15,200 nt of DNA from Agromyces sp. (lineage in GTDB: Bacteria > Actinomycetota > Actinomycetes > Actinomycetales > Microbacteriaceae), in assembly GCA_031178025.1 (NCBI GenBank), contig JAPSJU010000024.1, forward strand, positions 1-15,200, in the 5' to 3' direction. Every line of letters begins with the position of its first letter. Position 1 is the stretch's first letter. Shown here piece after piece: positions 1 to 6,722 of the stretch. The notes beneath the pieces are model-generated. The model did not search any database. It was not told where the DNA came from and worked only from the letters and a program-made list of their open reading frames with translations. A program made the position numbers and the translations under genes.

Positions 1-124
1 CCGGCGAGGCGGTCGACCGCACGACGCCGCCGGGCACCGGCCGCACGTAGCGGCGGTTCGCCGCGACGAACCCGGCGATCATCTCGTCGGCGAACGCCTC
101 GGGACGGTTGTAGAGGCGCGTCAT
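1..124 (-). CDS. DhaK-type dihydroxyacetone/erythrulose kinase, N-terminal fragment
   Basis: Only the first 41 codons are present; the gene continues past the left edge. The translation begins MTRLYNRPEAFADEMIAG and later reads YVRPVPGGVVRST. This is the usual N-terminus of DhaK-domain proteins, where a short helix is followed by the GGVVR segment. The family phosphorylates dihydroxyacetone or, in actinobacterial polyol pathways, D- or L-erythrulose, in the cytoplasm. The ATG has a GAGGTG ribosome site about 5 nt upstream. It may be translationally coupled to a small ORF whose TGA overlaps this ATG. The gene is divergent from a FadR-type regulator, which may control it. In the context of this locus a tetrulose kinase would fit as a downstream step, but the substrate cannot be read from 41 residues, and whether the protein has a fused DhaL domain is not visible. 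Confidence 0.8.
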   Translation of the reverse strand, partial: MTRLYNRPEAFADEMIAGFVAANRRYVRPVPGGVVRSTASP

Positions 125-240
125 CGCGGCACCTCGACCGCGTCACGGCGGCCCGCCCGGGCTGCGACTTCGGAACGGTGGGATGCGGCGCGGCCGGCGG
201 GTCGCGCGATCGGGGTCGGGTTGCGGCGAGTGGTGTCCAC
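121..240 (-). CDS. possible 39-aa leader ORF overlapping the DhaK kinase start
   Basis: A GTG at 240-238 is preceded by a good GAGGAG ribosome site with 5-nt spacing. The frame stays open for 39 codons and stops at a TGA sharing ATGA with the start of the DhaK kinase, the classic arrangement for translational coupling. An in-frame ATG at 264-262 lacks an obvious ribosome site. The peptide is Arg- and Ala-rich, with no recognisable domain, signal peptide or membrane segment. It could be a coupling or leader peptide, or a chance frame in GC-rich DNA. The well-placed ribosome site and stop-start overlap are the only positive evidence. Confidence 0.3.
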   Translation of the reverse strand: MDTTRRNPTPIARPAGRAASHRSEVAARAGRRDAVEVPR

Positions 241-302
241 GCTGACTCCTCGTCTCCTGCTCATGGGCCCGCGATGGCCCGTCGTCCGTGCCGATCCATA
301 GT

Positions 303-317
303 GTCAAACCGGTTGAC
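303..317. promoter_or_regulatory. candidate operator, GTCAA-N5-TTGAC dyad
   Basis: GTCAAACCGGTTGAC is an imperfect 15-bp dyad: the arms GTCAA and TTGAC are exact complements around an ACCGG centre. It lies between the divergent DhaK kinase and the FadR-type regulator, about 50 bp upstream of the regulator ATG. The core ACCGGTTG (308-315) recurs at 348-355 in the same orientation, exactly 40 bp away. Short dyads with 3-5 bp arms are typical of GntR/FadR-family sites, so autoregulation by the adjacent gene is a reasonable inference. On the minus strand the left end reads TTGACA, a perfect -35 hexamer, but no convincing -10 follows at the right distance, so the promoters themselves cannot be fixed. 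Confidence 0.4.
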
Positions 318-367
318 CAATTGCAAGTCGATCCGTCCGGGCCGTCGACCGGTTGTAGGTTGAGAGC

Positions 368-1132
368 ATGCCCGCGTTCCGCAACGACAGCTCGGCCGAG
401 ATCGCGGCGGCGCTCGGTGCGCTCCCCTCCGGCTCGGCCGTCTCGGTCGTCGCGACGCGGCTGCTCGACCTCTTCACGAGCGGGTCGATCTCACCGGGTA
501 CCCGGCTCCCGCCCGAACGCCAGCTCGCGGCGAGCCTCGAGGTGGGCAGGTCCGCCGTGCGCGAAGCCCTCGCCGCGCTCGAGATCCTCGGCATCGTCGA
601 CGTGCGCCCGGGCTCGGGCACCTACCTGCGCGGCACGGCGAGCGAGCTCCTGCCGCAGAGCCTCAGCTGGGGCATGCTCATCGGCGAGCGCAGCACGACC
701 GAACTGCTCGAACTGCGATCAGGACTCGAGATCTACGTCGCCCGCCTGGCCGCGGGTCGGCTGACCGACGCGCAGCTCGCCTCGCTCCGGCGGCACCTGG
801 ACCGCATGCGCGACTCGATCGACGACCTCCGATCCTTCGTGAAGGCCGACCTCGCGTTCCACCTCGAACTCGCCGAGAGCGCCGACAACTCGGTGCTGCT
901 CGACCTGCTGCAGATCGTGCGCTCACTGCTGCGGGTGTGGGTGGATCGCGCCGTGCAGGACGAGGGCCACGCCCGCATCGCACTCGAGGAGCACGAGGCC
1001 GTCTACCGCGCGCTCGCCGCCCACGACGCCGACGCGGCGGCGTCCGCCATGGCCGCGCACATGTCGACGGCCTCGGCGCGGCTCTCGCGGTTCGCCGCCG
1101 CCGAGCAGGGCGACGGCGCGCACGCCGGCTGA
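368..1132 (+). CDS. FadR-subfamily GntR transcriptional regulator (FCD ligand domain)
   Basis: This 254-aa cytoplasmic repressor-type protein has an N-terminal GntR winged helix (about residues 25-90), including the diagnostic segment PGTRLPPERQLAASLEVGRS and the wing motif RPGSGTYL. Residues about 110-235 form an all-helical FCD domain. Asp161, His165, His209 and His231 match the Asp/His3 metal-binding set that FCD domains use to hold carboxylate ligands. The family senses sugar acids or other organic acids. The ATG at 368 is preceded only by a weak GAGAG site. It is divergent from the DhaK kinase and convergent with the 124-aa gene at 1156-1530. Its likely targets are the kinase transcript and itself through the dyad at 303-317; the effector is unknown, but an acid sugar intermediate of this locus is a sensible candidate. 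Confidence 0.9.
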   Translation: MPAFRNDSSAEIAAALGALPSGSAVSVVATRLLDLFTSGSISPGTRLPPERQLAASLEVGRSAVREALAALEILGIVDVRPGSGTYLRGTASELLPQSLSWGMLIGERSTTELLELRSGLEIYVARLAAGRLTDAQLASLRRHLDRMRDSIDDLRSFVKADLAFHLELAESADNSVLLDLLQIVRSLLRVWVDRAVQDEGHARIALEEHEAVYRALAAHDADAAASAMAAHMSTASARLSRFAAAEQGDGAHAG

Positions 1133-1147
1133 CCTCATCGCCGGCGT
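1122..1147. terminator. hairpin between convergent genes, terminator-like
   Basis: ACGCCGGC (1122-1129) and GCCGGCGT (1140-1147) are perfect 8-bp inverted arms around a 10-nt loop containing the TGA of the FadR-type regulator. The hairpin sits where that gene and the convergent 124-aa gene meet, so it could end both transcripts. There is no T-run on either side, so it is not a canonical intrinsic terminator. Confidence 0.35.
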
Positions 1148-1155
1148 CGCACAGG

Positions 1156-1530
1156 TCAGAAGGTTCCCTTGATCACGATCTTGCAGTAGAACCATCCGCA
1201 CTCGAGACAGATCTTCACCCGTCGGCCGATTCGGATGCATCCGATGGTGAGGCCGAGCGCGTCGGGATTGCCGGGCCGCACGAGCGAGACCAGCGGCGCA
1301 TCCTCGAGATCGTCATCGGTGAGGCGCGCGCCGCCGTCCCACGTGATGTCGAGGCCATCGAGCGATGCGGGCAGGGAGAGGTTCCGCTCCTTCACGAGCG
1401 GAAGCAGGTCTGCACCCTGTTTCGGTCGGCTCTGGATCGCCGCAGGCAGGAGCGCGAACAGGAACACCTCCAGTTCACGGACCTCGGTGAGCGACCCGAT
1501 CAGTCGAGCATCGTCATCGTTCTTCGGCAT
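1156..1530 (-). CDS. hypothetical 124-aa protein with Cys-rich C-terminus
   Basis: I do not recognise this family. The start ATG at 1530 has a GGAGG site 5 nt upstream, and a TTGACA promoter candidate lies about 150 bp upstream, so the gene is probably expressed. Residues 10-35 are a mixed acidic/hydrophobic segment (ELEVFLFALLPAAIQ), and residues 40-90 are acidic and Pro/Leu-rich. The last 30 residues are different: basic and hydrophobic, with four cysteines at 98, 108, 111 and 116 (spacing C-x9-C-x2-C-x4-C) and a CLECGWFYCK core. There is no signal peptide and no clear transmembrane helix. An acidic N-terminal part with a basic Cys-rich tail resembles a leader/core peptide architecture or a small metal-binding tail. 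No modification enzyme or exporter is nearby, so a RiPP precursor is only speculation. It is flanked by sugar-catabolic genes but is not obviously part of their operons. Confidence 0.6.
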   Translation of the reverse strand: MPKNDDDARLIGSLTEVRELEVFLFALLPAAIQSRPKQGADLLPLVKERNLSLPASLDGLDITWDGGARLTDDDLEDAPLVSLVRPGNPDALGLTIGCIRIGRRVKICLECGWFYCKIVIKGTF

Positions 1531-1654
1531 GGAGTCCTCCAACCCTCGTCGCTCGTGAGGGCGGGCAGGCGAGACCTCATCGACCGCGGGGAGCGCCGGA
1601 GGTCGGCGCGGACGTCCCGCAGTTCTCGACGAGCGCCCAACATGAGTACTGCTC

Positions 1655-1683
1655 AGTTTCCTCGCGCACCGGTGCAGTGTCAA
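1655..1683 (-). promoter_or_regulatory. candidate sigma70-type promoter for the 124-aa gene
   Basis: On the minus strand a perfect -35 TTGACA (1683-1678) is followed after 17 nt by GAAACT (1660-1655), which keeps the conserved A2 and T6 of a -10 box. The predicted 5' untranslated region would be about 118 nt. The -10 is weak, so the assignment rests mainly on the -35 and spacing. Confidence 0.35.
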
Positions 1684-1689
1684 CGGCAC

Positions 1690-1716
1690 GTCGGTGAGCG
1701 CTGCCCGGGCACCGAC
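1690..1716 (-). other. weak hairpin downstream of the SDR gene
   Basis: GTCGGTG (1690-1696) and CACCGAC (1710-1716) are perfect 7-bp inverted arms with a 13-nt loop, just beyond the SDR stop codon on the minus strand. It could slow or end transcription of the SDR operon, but lacks a T-run and lies directly upstream of the promoter candidate for the 124-aa gene. Confidence 0.25.
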
Positions 1717-1732
1717 CGGGTCGCGCCGTCGC

Positions 1733-2599
1733 TCAGCCGCCGTCCGCCGCCAGGTGCGCCGTGTACTCCTCGCGCCAGCGATGCGCCGCGACGAAGCCCA
1801 GGCGTTCGCGCGCCCTGTCGACCGAGATGAGCGTCTCGAATTCGCCGAGTCCCTCGCGCACGGGCACACCCGGGAAGTGGCGCGCGCAGAGCTCGGCGGT
1901 CGGGATCGCGCTTCCCGTGTCGGGCGCGGCGACGTCGTAGACCTCGAAGCCCGGCTCGGCGTGCTCGAGGGCGAGGGCGATCGCGGTCGCCCCGTCGCGC
2001 GCGTCGACGTAGCTGAACAGCAGATCGCGCCGGTACGCCGGGTCGGAGGCCCGCGCGAAGGTCCCGTACTCGCCGGGGCCCACGACGTTGGTGAAGCGCA
2101 GGGCGGTGATGCTGAGCCCGGGCGCCCATCGCACGAGCTGGGACCACATCGCCTCTTCTGCGACCTTGCCGAGGCCGTAGGTGTTGTTCGCCTCGACGGT
2201 CGACTCGTCGACGGGAAGCGCGACGGGCGCGACGTCGAACGGGAAGCCCATGGCCGTGATGCTCGAGGCCGTGACGATCGTGCGGATGCCCGCGCGCATG
2301 GCGGCGTGCACCACGTTGAAGCTCACGACGACGTTGTTCTGGAAGGTCGCCGCGTCGGGCACGAGCCCGTTCACGGGGATCGCCGCGAGATGCACGACGG
2401 CGTCGAGGCCGGCATGCCGGGCGGTGACGCCGAGGAGGCTGTCGAGTGTCTGCCCGTAGTCGGCCAGGTCGACCCGGGTGAACCCCGGGCCGGGCGCTCC
2501 GGTGAGGTCGAGGCCGATGACCTCGTGCCCGTCGGCGCGGAGTCGGTCGACGGCGGCGCGCCCGAGCTTGCCCGAGCTGCCGGTGACGGCGATGCGCAT
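1733..2599 (-). CDS. NAD(P)-dependent epimerase/dehydratase family protein (extended SDR)
   Basis: A 288-aa protein of the extended short-chain dehydrogenase family. It opens with a Rossmann fold whose glycine motif TGSSGKLG lies at residues 6-13, followed by an acidic residue (Asp31) after beta-2 that favours NAD over NADP. The catalytic set is Ser112/Ser113 (TASSI) with Tyr141 and Lys145 (YGLGK). The family oxidises, reduces or epimerises sugars and sugar acids, and this member has no nucleotide-sugar signature I can name. It is the downstream gene of the operon with the FAD/Fe-S dehydrogenase. An in-frame ATG at 2626 overlaps the upstream TGA (ATGA) and would add nine residues (MTTDRKARH). 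I chose 2599 because MRIAVTG places the Rossmann strand directly at the N-terminus. Oxidation or epimerisation of the imported sugar is an inference from context. Confidence 0.85.
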   Translation of the reverse strand: MRIAVTGSSGKLGRAAVDRLRADGHEVIGLDLTGAPGPGFTRVDLADYGQTLDSLLGVTARHAGLDAVVHLAAIPVNGLVPDAATFQNNVVVSFNVVHAAMRAGIRTIVTASSITAMGFPFDVAPVALPVDESTVEANNTYGLGKVAEEAMWSQLVRWAPGLSITALRFTNVVGPGEYGTFARASDPAYRRDLLFSYVDARDGATAIALALEHAEPGFEVYDVAAPDTGSAIPTAELCARHFPGVPVREGLGEFETLISVDRARERLGFVAAHRWREEYTAHLAADGG

Positions 2600-2622
2600 G
2601 TGTCTCGCTTTCCTGTCGGTCG

Positions 2623-5538
2623 TCATGGCCTCGTGCGCTCCTCGAGCAGCTCGAGGATGTGGCGGTACTCCTCGCCGGTGGCGCGCGACATCCCGATCTC
2701 GCACGTGCGGTTGCAGGACGCGTGCGCGTCGAAGCCGCCGGCGGCGACCTCGGCCGCCTCGGCCTGCGTGGCCGACGCGGTGAGCTCCGGATGCAGCATC
2801 CCGCGGTCGCCCGCGAAGCCGCAGCATCCCCACGCGTCGGGGACGACCGCGTGCGCCGAGACGGCATCGGCGAGCGCGCGCAGGCTCGCGTTCGAGCCGA
2901 GCCGGGTCGACGAGCACGTCGGATGCAGCGCGAGCGAGCCGAGGCGCTCGCGCACCTCCAGGCGCGGCAGCAGCTCGGTCGCCGCGAAGTCGACGGAGTC
3001 GACGAGGCGCAGGCGCACCGGATGGCCGTCGACCTCGGGCACCTGTTCGAGCGCATGCACGAGCCCCTCGGTGCAGGAGGAGTTGTCGCTCACGACCGGG
3101 AGGCGTCCGCCGTCGGATGCCGCGACGAGTGCGCGGACCGTGCGCTCGGCCATCGCGGCGTACCCGCCGGCGAGGCCCTTCGACTTCCACGGGGTCCCGC
3201 AGCAGAGGCCGTCGAGCCTGCTCGGCGAGACGAGGCCGACGCCCGCCCGCTCGCAGAGCCGCCGGAACGCCTCGGCCGCGCCGAGGCCTCCGTCCGCCGG
3301 CCCGAACATCGACCCCACGCAGGCGGCGAAGAAGACCGCGGACGGCGCGGCGGTCGGCGAGTCCCGGTGGCCGCCGGATGCCTCCTGACGACGTGCGTCG
3401 CCCGGCTCGCGCGCCGGTCCACCGCCCGGCAGGTCCGGCGTCCAGCGCGGAACGAGCTCGGTGCCGAGCACGACCCGCGCGGCATCCGTCGCCCCGGTCA
3501 CGAGCGGAGCGGGCAGTGCGTGCGCGACGCTGAGCGCTGTCGCGGCGCCGCGGCTGATCGTCCTCCACCCGGCGGCTGCGGCGCGGCCGCCCACGCGCAC
3601 GGGCGCCGCCACGTCGGCGGCGCGCAGGCGCCGCACCAGGTCGCCCGTGTTGATGCGCACGGGGCACGCCGTCTGGCACATGCCGTCGACCGCGCACGTC
3701 TGCACGGAGTCGTACCGCTCCCCCGCCGCGAGCTCGGCGTCGAGGTCGCCGTCGCCGGCGTCCTGCGCCGAGGCGCGGGCACGGCGCAGCGCGATGCGCT
3801 GCCGGGGCGTGAGCGTCAGGTCGCGGCTCGGACAGACCGGCTCGCAGTAGCCGCACTCGACGCAGCGATCGACCTCGGGCTCGACCTCGGGCGAGAGCTT
3901 CAGGTGGCCGAGGTGCGCCTCGGGGTCGTCGCTGAGCAGCACGCCCGGATTCAGGATGCCCGCGGGGTCGCAGAGGCGCTTGATCTCGCGCATCATCGCC
4001 GTGAGCCGCGCACCGAACTGACGCTCGACGAAGGGCGCCATGATGCGTCCCGTGCCGTGCTCGGCCTTCAGCGTGCCGCCCGCAGCGAGCACGAGCTCGA
4101 CGAGGTCGAGGGTGAACGCACGCTGGCGCTCGACGGCGCCGGGCAGGGTGAAGTCCTCGGTGATGAGGAAGTGGATGTTGCCGTCCTTGGCGTGGCCGAA
4201 GATGACGGCGTCCCGATAGCCGTGTGCGGCGAACAGCGCCTGCAGCTCACGGCACGTCCCGGCGAGGCGCTCGACCGGCACCGCGATGTCCTCGAGGAGG
4301 GCTGTCGTTCCCGACGGACGGGCTCCCGCGATGGCGGCGTAGAGGCCCTTCCGCACGTGCCACAGCCGAGCGCGCTCGACCGGATCCCGCGTGGGTTCCG
4401 GGCTCGCGACGCCCGCGGCGGCCAGCGCGAGCCGCGTCGACTCCATCATCGATGCGAGCGCCGTGTCATCCGCCGCCTGGACCTCGATGAGGAGGGCGGC
4501 GTGCGACGTGATCTCGAGTCCGTCGACGATCCCCATGGCTGCCGGATCGCCCTGCACCACGCGCAGCGACGCGGCATCCATGAGTTCGATGGTCGCCGCG
4601 CCCGTCGCGACCAGCACCGGCAGGATGCGGGTGGCCGCCTCGAGGTCGTCGAACACCACGAGCGACGTGGCGACCGCGGGCGCGATGGGAATGGTCTCGA
4701 ACTCGACCTCCGCGACGAAGCCGAGCGTCCCCTCGCTGCCGACCATGAGATGCACGAGCATCTCGGCCGCCGTCTCGAAGTCGAGCAGGGAGTTCAGCCC
4801 GTAGCCCATCGTGTTCTTCCCGCGGTACTGCCGCTCCACCTCGGCGACGAGTGCAGGATCGGCGAGCAGCTCGGCGCGCAGCCGGATGAGGCCGGCATGC
4901 AGCTCCGGTTCGGCCGCGGCGAGGCGCGCGTCGGCGTCGGGCAGCGCCGAGTCGACGACGGTGCCGCTCGGCAGCACGACGCGCATCGACCGGATCGTGC
5001 GGTAGGAGTTGTGCACCGTACCGCACGCCATGCCGCTCGAGTTGTTCGCGACGACCCCGCCGACCGTCGCCGCCACCTCGCTCGCGGGATCGGGACCGAG
5101 CTTGCGCGCGTGCCGTCGCAGGCGGGCGTTCACCTGGGCGATGGTCGCACCAGGCTCGACGTGCACGCGGGCACCTCCCTCCTCCACCCGGATGCCCCGG
5201 AACGCCTCGCGGGTGTCGAGGAGGAGGTCGGGCGCGGAGGCCTGGCCCGAGAGGCTCGTGCCGCCGGAACGGAGGGTGATGCCGCGGCGGTGCTCGCGGG
5301 CGAATCGGAACGCGCTCGCCACCTGATCGGCCGAACGTGCGGTCATGACGGCGTTCGGGGTGAGGAGGAAGTGGCTCGCGTCGACGGCCGCGACGACGCG
5401 GTCGAACCGCTCGACGCTCACGTCGGCGGACTCTGCGCCGGTCGCGACCGCGAGCGCGGCCCCGAGGGCGCGATCGCCGACGCCGACCGAGGAACGGTGC
5501 GCGGTACCCGGTCCGTTCGACGTGGCAATGGCCGTCAC
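2623..5538 (-). CDS. fused FAD / 4Fe-4S / CCG-domain 2-hydroxyacid dehydrogenase (D-lactate/glycolate type)
   Basis: This 971-aa single-chain flavoprotein joins three modules. Residues about 55-230 form a PCMH-type FAD domain with SGGTSLSGQ (91-99) and VGGVVANNSSG (159-169). Residues about 235-535 form the FAD-oxidase C domain, with GHAKDGNIH (448-456) and KAEHGTGR (491-498). Cysteines at 559, 562, 565 and 569, and at 615, 621 and 625, form the ferredoxin-like part. Two CCG-type segments follow (Cys740 with CCG 779; HPTC 875 with GCCG 905). The family oxidises D-2-hydroxyacids such as D-lactate, glycolate or D-2-hydroxyglutarate and passes electrons to the respiratory chain. Its length fits the fused actinobacterial forms. 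The GTG at 5538 has a GAGGAAG site 4 nt upstream; a GTG five codons earlier lacks one. It is divergent from the SorC regulator. Glycolate is an attractive substrate because one class of RLP releases it, but sequence alone does not fix specificity. Confidence 0.88.
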   Translation of the reverse strand: MTAIATSNGPGTAHRSSVGVGDRALGAALAVATGAESADVSVERFDRVVAAVDASHFLLTPNAVMTARSADQVASAFRFAREHRRGITLRSGGTSLSGQASAPDLLLDTREAFRGIRVEEGGARVHVEPGATIAQVNARLRRHARKLGPDPASEVAATVGGVVANNSSGMACGTVHNSYRTIRSMRVVLPSGTVVDSALPDADARLAAAEPELHAGLIRLRAELLADPALVAEVERQYRGKNTMGYGLNSLLDFETAAEMLVHLMVGSEGTLGFVAEVEFETIPIAPAVATSLVVFDDLEAATRILPVLVATGAATIELMDAASLRVVQGDPAAMGIVDGLEITSHAALLIEVQAADDTALASMMESTRLALAAAGVASPEPTRDPVERARLWHVRKGLYAAIAGARPSGTTALLEDIAVPVERLAGTCRELQALFAAHGYRDAVIFGHAKDGNIHFLITEDFTLPGAVERQRAFTLDLVELVLAAGGTLKAEHGTGRIMAPFVERQFGARLTAMMREIKRLCDPAGILNPGVLLSDDPEAHLGHLKLSPEVEPEVDRCVECGYCEPVCPSRDLTLTPRQRIALRRARASAQDAGDGDLDAELAAGERYDSVQTCAVDGMCQTACPVRINTGDLVRRLRAADVAAPVRVGGRAAAAGWRTISRGAATALSVAHALPAPLVTGATDAARVVLGTELVPRWTPDLPGGGPAREPGDARRQEASGGHRDSPTAAPSAVFFAACVGSMFGPADGGLGAAEAFRRLCERAGVGLVSPSRLDGLCCGTPWKSKGLAGGYAAMAERTVRALVAASDGGRLPVVSDNSSCTEGLVHALEQVPEVDGHPVRLRLVDSVDFAATELLPRLEVRERLGSLALHPTCSSTRLGSNASLRALADAVSAHAVVPDAWGCCGFAGDRGMLHPELTASATQAEAAEVAAGGFDAHASCNRTCEIGMSRATGEEYRHILELLEERTRP

Positions 5539-5557
5539 GATGCTTCCTCGCACTCTC

Positions 5558-5573
5558 GATGCATATTCTTGCG
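5558..5573. promoter_or_regulatory. candidate SorC operator, GATGCAT..TTGCG element
   Basis: GATGCATATTCTTGCG lies in the divergent region between the FAD/Fe-S dehydrogenase and the SorC regulator. A closely related string (GATGCATGTTTGCG, 10760-10773) occurs in the divergent region between the solute-binding protein and the GH127-type gene. The minus-strand reading GCAAGAATA also resembles GCGAGAATA at 10771-10779. Recurrence at two divergent promoters of the same locus suggests a shared regulator site, with SorC the obvious candidate. The element would lie just downstream of the predicted dehydrogenase transcript start. Confidence 0.35.
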
Positions 5574-5583
5574 TCGTCGAATG

Positions 5584-5611
5584 ATGATACCCTGAAGGTA
5601 CGAGCTGCCGA
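5584..5611 (-). promoter_or_regulatory. candidate promoter for the FAD/Fe-S dehydrogenase operon
   Basis: On the minus strand TCGGCA (5611-5606) and TATCAT (5589-5584) are separated by 16 nt and match the sigma70 consensus at 4 and 5 of 6 positions. The predicted transcript would start near 5577, giving a leader of about 39 nt before the GTG at 5538. I found no comparably good promoter for the plus-strand SorC gene. Confidence 0.35.
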
Positions 5612-5684
5612 GCATCCCCGCCGCCGGAAGTCGGGTGCGGTAGCGTTCCGGCAGCGCCAACAACGAAGTGATCGGAGCCCGCGC

Positions 5685-6722
5685 GTGCAGCCAGCCAACC
5701 GGTACACGCCGCCCGTTGACGGCCAGGTGCGACTGCTCACCAAGGTGGCCCGCATGTACCACGAACGCGGCATCCGGCAGGCCGACATCGCGACGGCGCT
5801 GAACATCTCGCAGGCCAAGGTCTCGCGCCTGCTCAAGCGCGCCGTCGAGGTCGGGATCGTGCGCACGACCGTCATGGTCGCGCCCGGCGTGCACACGGCG
5901 CTCGAGGACGAGCTGCAGGCCCGCTTCGGCCTCCTCGACGCCGTCGTCGTCGACGTCGCGCAGGACGACGACGAGTCCGCCGTGTTCTCGGCGATCGGCG
6001 CCGCGGCGGCGAGCTACCTCGAAGCCACGCTGTCGGGCAACGATCGCATCGGCATCTCGTCGTGGAGCCAGACGCTGCTCGCGATGGTCGATCGCATGCG
6101 CCCCTTCGCGACGCGGGGCGCCATCGAGGTCGTGCAGCTCCTCGGGGGCATCGGCGTGCCCGACGTGCAGTTCCAGGCGCAGCGCCTGGCCGGCGACCTC
6201 GCGCGCGTGCTCGGCGCCGAAGCCGTGTACGTGCAGGCGCCGGGCGTCGTGGCCGAACGGAACATCCGCGACGGCCTGCTGCGCGACGCCGCCCTCACCG
6301 AGGTCACCCGTCGCTGGCGCGAGCTCACCATGGCGATCGTCGGCATCGGCAGCATCGAGCCGAGCGACCTGCTCGCCGTCTCGGGCAATGCGTTCCCCGC
6401 CGACGACCGCCGGCGGCTGCTCGCCGCGGGCGCGGTCGGGGACATCTGCCATCACGTCTTCACCGTCGACGGCGACGATGTCACGGGCGAGCTCGGCGAG
6501 CGCACGGTCGCGATCCCCGTCGACGACTTCCGCGCGATCCCGCGCCGTATCGGCATCGCCGGCGGCCCGCGCAAGCACGAGCCGATCCTCGGCGCCCTGG
6601 CCGGCGGCTGGGTCAACGTGCTCGTGACCGACCTGCGCACCGCCGAGGCGCTCGCGGATGCCGCAGGCGGCGGCGAGCGCGACGAGCACGCGACTACGCC
6701 AGGAGCGACCGCAGGCGCGTGA
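5685..6722 (+). CDS. SorC-family sugar-binding transcriptional regulator
   Basis: A 345-aa regulator with an N-terminal helix-turn-helix at about residues 15-60 (RQADIATALNISQAKVSRLL) and a large C-terminal sugar-phosphate-binding domain (about 65-335). The latter contains recognisable SorC strings such as GISSWSQTLLAMV, VQLLGGIG, RNIRDGLLRD and GIAGGPRKHEPI. The family binds phosphorylated sugars or sugar acids as inducers. I chose the GTG at 5685 because GGAG (5674-5677) precedes it and the length then fits the family; the frame is open further upstream, but that extension is Arg-rich and lacks homology. It is divergent from the dehydrogenase operon and converges with the racemase-like gene, overlapping its end by 29 bp. 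It probably controls the dehydrogenase, importer and GH127-RLP operons. Confidence 0.9.
   Translation: MQPANRYTPPVDGQVRLLTKVARMYHERGIRQADIATALNISQAKVSRLLKRAVEVGIVRTTVMVAPGVHTALEDELQARFGLLDAVVVDVAQDDDESAVFSAIGAAAASYLEATLSGNDRIGISSWSQTLLAMVDRMRPFATRGAIEVVQLLGGIGVPDVQFQAQRLAGDLARVLGAEAVYVQAPGVVAERNIRDGLLRDAALTEVTRRWRELTMAIVGIGSIEPSDLLAVSGNAFPADDRRRLLAAGAVGDICHHVFTVDGDDVTGELGERTVAIPVDDFRAIPRRIGIAGGPRKHEPILGALAGGWVNVLVTDLRTAEALADAAGGGERDEHATTPGATAGA

Noticed and set aside
1531..1869. N-terminal extension of the 124-aa protein up to an ATG at 1869
   Set aside because: The extension is Arg/Ser-rich shadow sequence that runs into the end of the SDR gene; the ATG at 1530 has a GGAGG site.
2659..5595. 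Very long open frame on the plus strand antisense to the FAD/Fe-S dehydrogenase
   Set aside because: It is Arg/Gly/Ala-rich with no recognisable motif, while the opposite strand encodes every expected FAD, Fe-S and CCG motif. Long antisense frames are common in DNA of this GC content.
5559..5684. Upstream extension of the SorC regulator to an ATG at 5559
   Set aside because: The extension is Arg-rich, unlike the family N-terminus, lacks a ribosome site, and would overlap the predicted divergent promoter; the GTG at 5685 has GGAG and gives a normal length.
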